Under the pieces are notes generated by a model. The model did no database searches, was not told the DNA's origin, and worked only from the letters and a program-made list of their open reading frames with translations. This document shows positions 35,346-37,992 of a DNA stretch of 37,992 bases, one piece after another. The translations under genes were made by a program, and so were the position numbers. Source of the stretch: an uncultured cyanobacterium (GTDB taxonomy: Bacteria; Cyanobacteriota; Cyanobacteriia; CAKZMO01); assembly GCA_937128595.1 (NCBI GenBank), contig CAKZMO010000335.1, positions 1 to 37,992 of the forward strand, read 5' to 3'. Each line of letters starts with the position of its first letter. Position 1 is the stretch's first letter.

Positions 35346-35732
35346 ATGGCTAAGCTACCGGGACGGTTGCGGCTAGTCGTTGTATGCTTTCGAATCAGCA
35401 CCGTACTTTACATTCTATTGGGGCTGTTCGCCATAGTAGGGCCAACGTTCCTCATTCCTTCACTGCCTCCAGAGGAAGCCGCAGTCGCAGGAATTTTCGT
35501 GATTTTCGGCCTCATCTTTGGGCTAGTTTCGATCGGGATTGCGATCGGAGTCGAAGTCGTTGTCTGGTATTTGAAACAGCTTCGCTATTGGGCTTGGGTA
35601 ACGGCTATTGTGATTTCTGCGCTTTATCTGACCAGTATTTTTCTGCCCTTAGGCATTTTAGGATTGTTGGGTTTACTCGATGCTGAAACCCAGGCTGCGT
35701 TTCAAGCTGCTCGATTGCGCCGAAAATCTTAA
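35346..35732 (+). CDS. Small multi-pass membrane protein, function unknown
   Basis: The 128-residue product has three predicted membrane helices at about residues 10-32, 42-68 and 76-105, with a basic end (ARLRRKS). It starts MAKLPGRLRLVVVCFRISTV. The ATG at 35346 has GAGGAG about 9 nt upstream; a longer frame from 35292 lacks this support. No known family was recognised and no catalytic residue can be named. It lies downstream of chlB on the opposite strand, and an antiporter gene follows after 281 nt. Confidence 0.75.
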   Translation: MAKLPGRLRLVVVCFRISTVLYILLGLFAIVGPTFLIPSLPPEEAAVAGIFVIFGLIFGLVSIGIAIGVEVVVWYLKQLRYWAWVTAIVISALYLTSIFLPLGILGLLGLLDAETQAAFQAARLRRKS

Positions 35733-35758
35733 AGAGAATAGTGAGATACTAATGTTGT

Positions 35759-35783
35759 CCATTTTGTGAGCAATACAAAATGG
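35759..35783 (+). terminator. Possible terminator hairpin after the membrane-protein gene
   Basis: CCATTTTGT (35759-35767) pairs with ACAAAATGG (35775-35783), 9 bp with a 7-nt loop. It lies 27 nt past the stop at 35732. No U-run follows, so the call is tentative. Confidence 0.4.
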
Positions 35784-36013
35784 GTAATCTTGGGATTTCT
35801 TGATTCCAAAGGCGCTACGTTCTGAGAGATGCTGCTGATTCCTCAGGTTCAGAATTTCTTGGGGAAAGGTTTTGAATGGAATCCCAAACCCAAAAACTTA
35901 ACCGTTGGAATCTAACCGTAAGCCAGCTCTCCTCCCGTTGCAGTGTTTCGATGCTTGGTCATGACGAATTAATGGTTTTTTATCCTTTTCCTTAAATTAC
36001 CTAGCTCTCCTCT

Positions 36014-37992
36014 ATGGGCAACATTCTCACCGAGTTATCTGCCAGTCCTATCCTGGCGTTCACCGTCCTGCTTCTTGTTACTCTGACGATCCCTCCGATT
36101 TTCGAACGGTTACGATTGCCGGGGTTGGTTGGGTTGATAGTCGCAGGCGTTTTCTTGGGAGGTAATGGTCTGCAGGTTCTCAGTGCCGATGATGAGGCGA
36201 TGAAGCTGCTGACCGATATCGGCAAAATTTATCTCATGTTTGTGGCAGGGTTGGAGATTGACCTAGAGCAGTTTCGCCAGACCCGTAATCGATCGCTCAC
36301 CTTCGGCGTTGCCACATTTTTGGTGCCGCTCATCACGGGGATCACGATCGGTCAAATCTTTGGCTATGGCATCAATACTTCTGTTTTGATTGGGTCATTA
36401 CTGGCGTCTCATACCCTGCTGGGCTATCCCATTGTGCAACGCTTGGGAGTTGTCAAAAATGAGGCCGTGACTGTGACCATCGGTGCGACCATTTTTACCG
36501 ACATCGCGGCACTGCTGGTTCTCGCGATTTGCATCTCCATCCATGCGGGCGAATTTTCTACCACGTCTCTGATCATCCAGCTTTCTGTGCTGGCTATCTA
36601 TGCGGTGGTGGTGCTGTTTGGGTTTGACTGGGCGGGTAAAGAATATTTCCGTCGCACGGGAGATGAAGAGAGTAACCAGTTTTTGTTTGTGTTGCTGGCT
36701 GTTTTCCTTGCGTCGGTGGGGGCTGAGGCCATCAACGTCGATAAGATTGTTGGGGCATTTTTAGCGGGCTTAGCCATCAACGATGTGGTGGGGCGTGGCC
36801 CTGTAGAGGAAAAAATCGAGTTTGTGGGCAGCACTCTGTTTATTCCCTTCTTTTTTGTCGGGACGGGGTTGCTGCTCGATGTGCCTGCTTTTATTGAAAA
36901 CTTGACCACAAACCTGGGACTGACCCTGTCGATTGTAGCTGGGTTGATAGGTTCTAAGCTGTTGGCGGCGATCGCCACCAAAGGGATTTTTCGCTATAGC
37001 TGGAACGAGACGCTAACCATGTGGTCGCTGTCGATGCCTCAAGTTGCGGCGACTCTAGCAGCAGCGTTGGCTGCCTTACAGGTGGGGCTCATCAATGATG
37101 CGGTATTCAACACCGTGATTGTGCTAATGCTGGTCACGTCACTGGTCGGGCCGCTAGTGACAGAACGATTTGCTCCTAAGCTCGAACAACCACAGGCTCC
37201 TATCGAATCAAGCCGTCAGCAAAAGTGGCTGACGGTTGATGGTGAGATGGAAGCGGACGAAGAACCCGACTCTTCCTCAGGTGTTCAACCCGTTTCCACA
37301 CTGCCTCGTTTGAAGCCGTTCACGATTGTTGTGCCGGTCTACAATCCGTTGACGGAGCGCTATCTCATTGAGATGGCAGCTCTAATGGCAAGCTATACGT
37401 CTGGTATGGCGATTCCTCTTGCCATTGTGAAAGCCAATGTTCACATGGACGAACCGCAACTGGTCGATGATCTGAAGCATGGTCATCGGCTGCTCGACAA
37501 GGCGATCGCCCAGGGTGAGGAATTTGGCCTTGCGATGAGTCCAGAGATTCGAATTGATGATGATGTGGCGGAAGGCATTAGCCGCACGGCTAGAGAGAAA
37601 TCTGCTGACCTAATCGTCATGGGATGGAGCGAAACTACGGGCATTCGAGCGCGGTTGTTTGGTAATGTCATCGACAGTGTGTTTTGGTCGGCGCACTGTC
37701 CAGTTGCAGTAACGCGATTGTTGGAGGCTCCGGTCAACATTCACCGCATCCTCGTGCCGCTGAAGAGCATTACGCCCCAGTCAATTCGTACGGTGCGCTT
37801 TGCCCAACTGTTTGCCAGCGCCAATCAGGCTGAGGTAACGCTGCTACATGTGTGCGATCGCCGCACCCCTATAGAGCAATACGTCGAGTTTGAAACGGCA
37901 TTGGCAAGTGTCTTGCAGCAAGATGGCCCCAAAGTGAATGCGGAAATCAAAACGCTTTGTGGCGAAAGTGCCGCTGCGGTGATCTTAGAGGC
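36014..37992 (+). CDS. Cation/proton antiporter (CPA2) with two C-terminal universal-stress domains, partial
   Basis: The frame opens at ATG 36014 and runs out at the window end, giving about 659 residues. Residues 1-400 hold about 11-12 helices of a CPA2/KefB-type exchanger, with PPIFERLRLPGLVGLI, FVAGLEIDLEQF and GATIFTDIAALLV; the TD in the last is typical of the transport site. Residues of about 435-575 and 576 onwards are two universal-stress-protein-like domains: TIVVPVYNP, LIVMGWSE and HRILVPLKS. The domain fusion is typical of cyanobacterial Na+/H+ antiporters. Transported ion and regulation are inferred. The 3' end is missing, so the length is unknown. Confidence 0.88.
   Translation, partial: MGNILTELSASPILAFTVLLLVTLTIPPIFERLRLPGLVGLIVAGVFLGGNGLQVLSADDEAMKLLTDIGKIYLMFVAGLEIDLEQFRQTRNRSLTFGVATFLVPLITGITIGQIFGYGINTSVLIGSLLASHTLLGYPIVQRLGVVKNEAVTVTIGATIFTDIAALLVLAICISIHAGEFSTTSLIIQLSVLAIYAVVVLFGFDWAGKEYFRRTGDEESNQFLFVLLAVFLASVGAEAINVDKIVGAFLAGLAINDVVGRGPVEEKIEFVGSTLFIPFFFVGTGLLLDVPAFIENLTTNLGLTLSIVAGLIGSKLLAAIATKGIFRYSWNETLTMWSLSMPQVAATLAAALAALQVGLINDAVFNTVIVLMLVTSLVGPLVTERFAPKLEQPQAPIESSRQQKWLTVDGEMEADEEPDSSSGVQPVSTLPRLKPFTIVVPVYNPLTERYLIEMAALMASYTSGMAIPLAIVKANVHMDEPQLVDDLKHGHRLLDKAIAQGEEFGLAMSPEIRIDDDVAEGISRTAREKSADLIVMGWSETTGIRARLFGNVIDSVFWSAHCPVAVTRLLEAPVNIHRILVPLKSITPQSIRTVRFAQLFASANQAEVTLLHVCDRRTPIEQYVEFETALASVLQQDGPKVNAEIKTLCGESAAAVILE

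Noticed and set aside
1-37992. tRNA, rRNA, CRISPR array or IS element
   Set aside because: None was found on reading both strands; no T-loop-like GGTTCGAATCC, no spaced direct repeats and no transposase pattern.

Overview
The window reads as chromosome of a cyanobacterium. The HIP1 octamer GCGATCGC recurs dozens of times in genes on both strands. The gene set includes chlB of the dark-operative protochlorophyllide reductase, a cyanobacterial-type Hfq divergent from dapF, a Tic20 homologue, DUF1830 and DUF4079 proteins, and a radical-SAM family linked in cyanobacteria to photosystem II high-light acclimation. I saw no rRNA, tRNA, CRISPR array, insertion sequence or phage gene. A filamentous, Leptolyngbya-like host is a guess from gene content.

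Layout. 1-1951: an interspersed hairpin repeat, then a cyclophilin-argJ pair. 2023-5751: candidate CRP-type sites and a 1061-residue membrane-anchored CHAT (caspase-like) protein. 5809-13628: housekeeping genes, mostly on the minus strand: ddl, a DUF4079 membrane protein and hfq, with dapF on plus, then larE, aroQ, a 42-residue small ORF, cinA and a wecA-like transferase. 14387-18098: glyA followed by tandem hairpins, a four-cysteine small protein, Tic20, a 37-residue membrane peptide and a YqeG-type HAD phosphatase. 18123-22008: a pentapeptide-repeat protein, then a probable operon of radical-SAM protein and DICT/degenerate HD-GYP protein. 22688-25412: DUF1830, a second DUF4079-like protein, a membrane protein with a possible PH-like part, and a FetA-like ABC ATPase. 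25697-28353: a signalling cluster of Hpt protein, receiver-PP2C phosphatase and RsbW-type kinase. 28933-30209: a broken GH13 sucrose-phosphorylase-like gene. 30290-32544: moaB, a SLOG/LSDAT-type protein and an AP2-like DNA-binding protein. 32545-33398: a repeat-rich spacer holding an inverted copy of the repeat at the window start. 33399-37992: chlB, a small membrane protein, and a cation/proton antiporter with universal-stress domains cut by the window end.

How the genes work together. Several genes feed cell-wall and amino-acid metabolism (ddl, dapF, wecA-like, argJ, aroQ, glyA). The Hpt, receiver-PP2C and RsbW-like genes look like a phosphorelay feeding a partner-switching module whose STAS partner is elsewhere. 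No single undescribed system stands out beyond doubt. The best candidates are the CHAT protein under possible CRP control, the radical-SAM/DICT pair, the lone LSDAT protein, the AP2 protein beside the repeats, and three small proteins with no assigned function.
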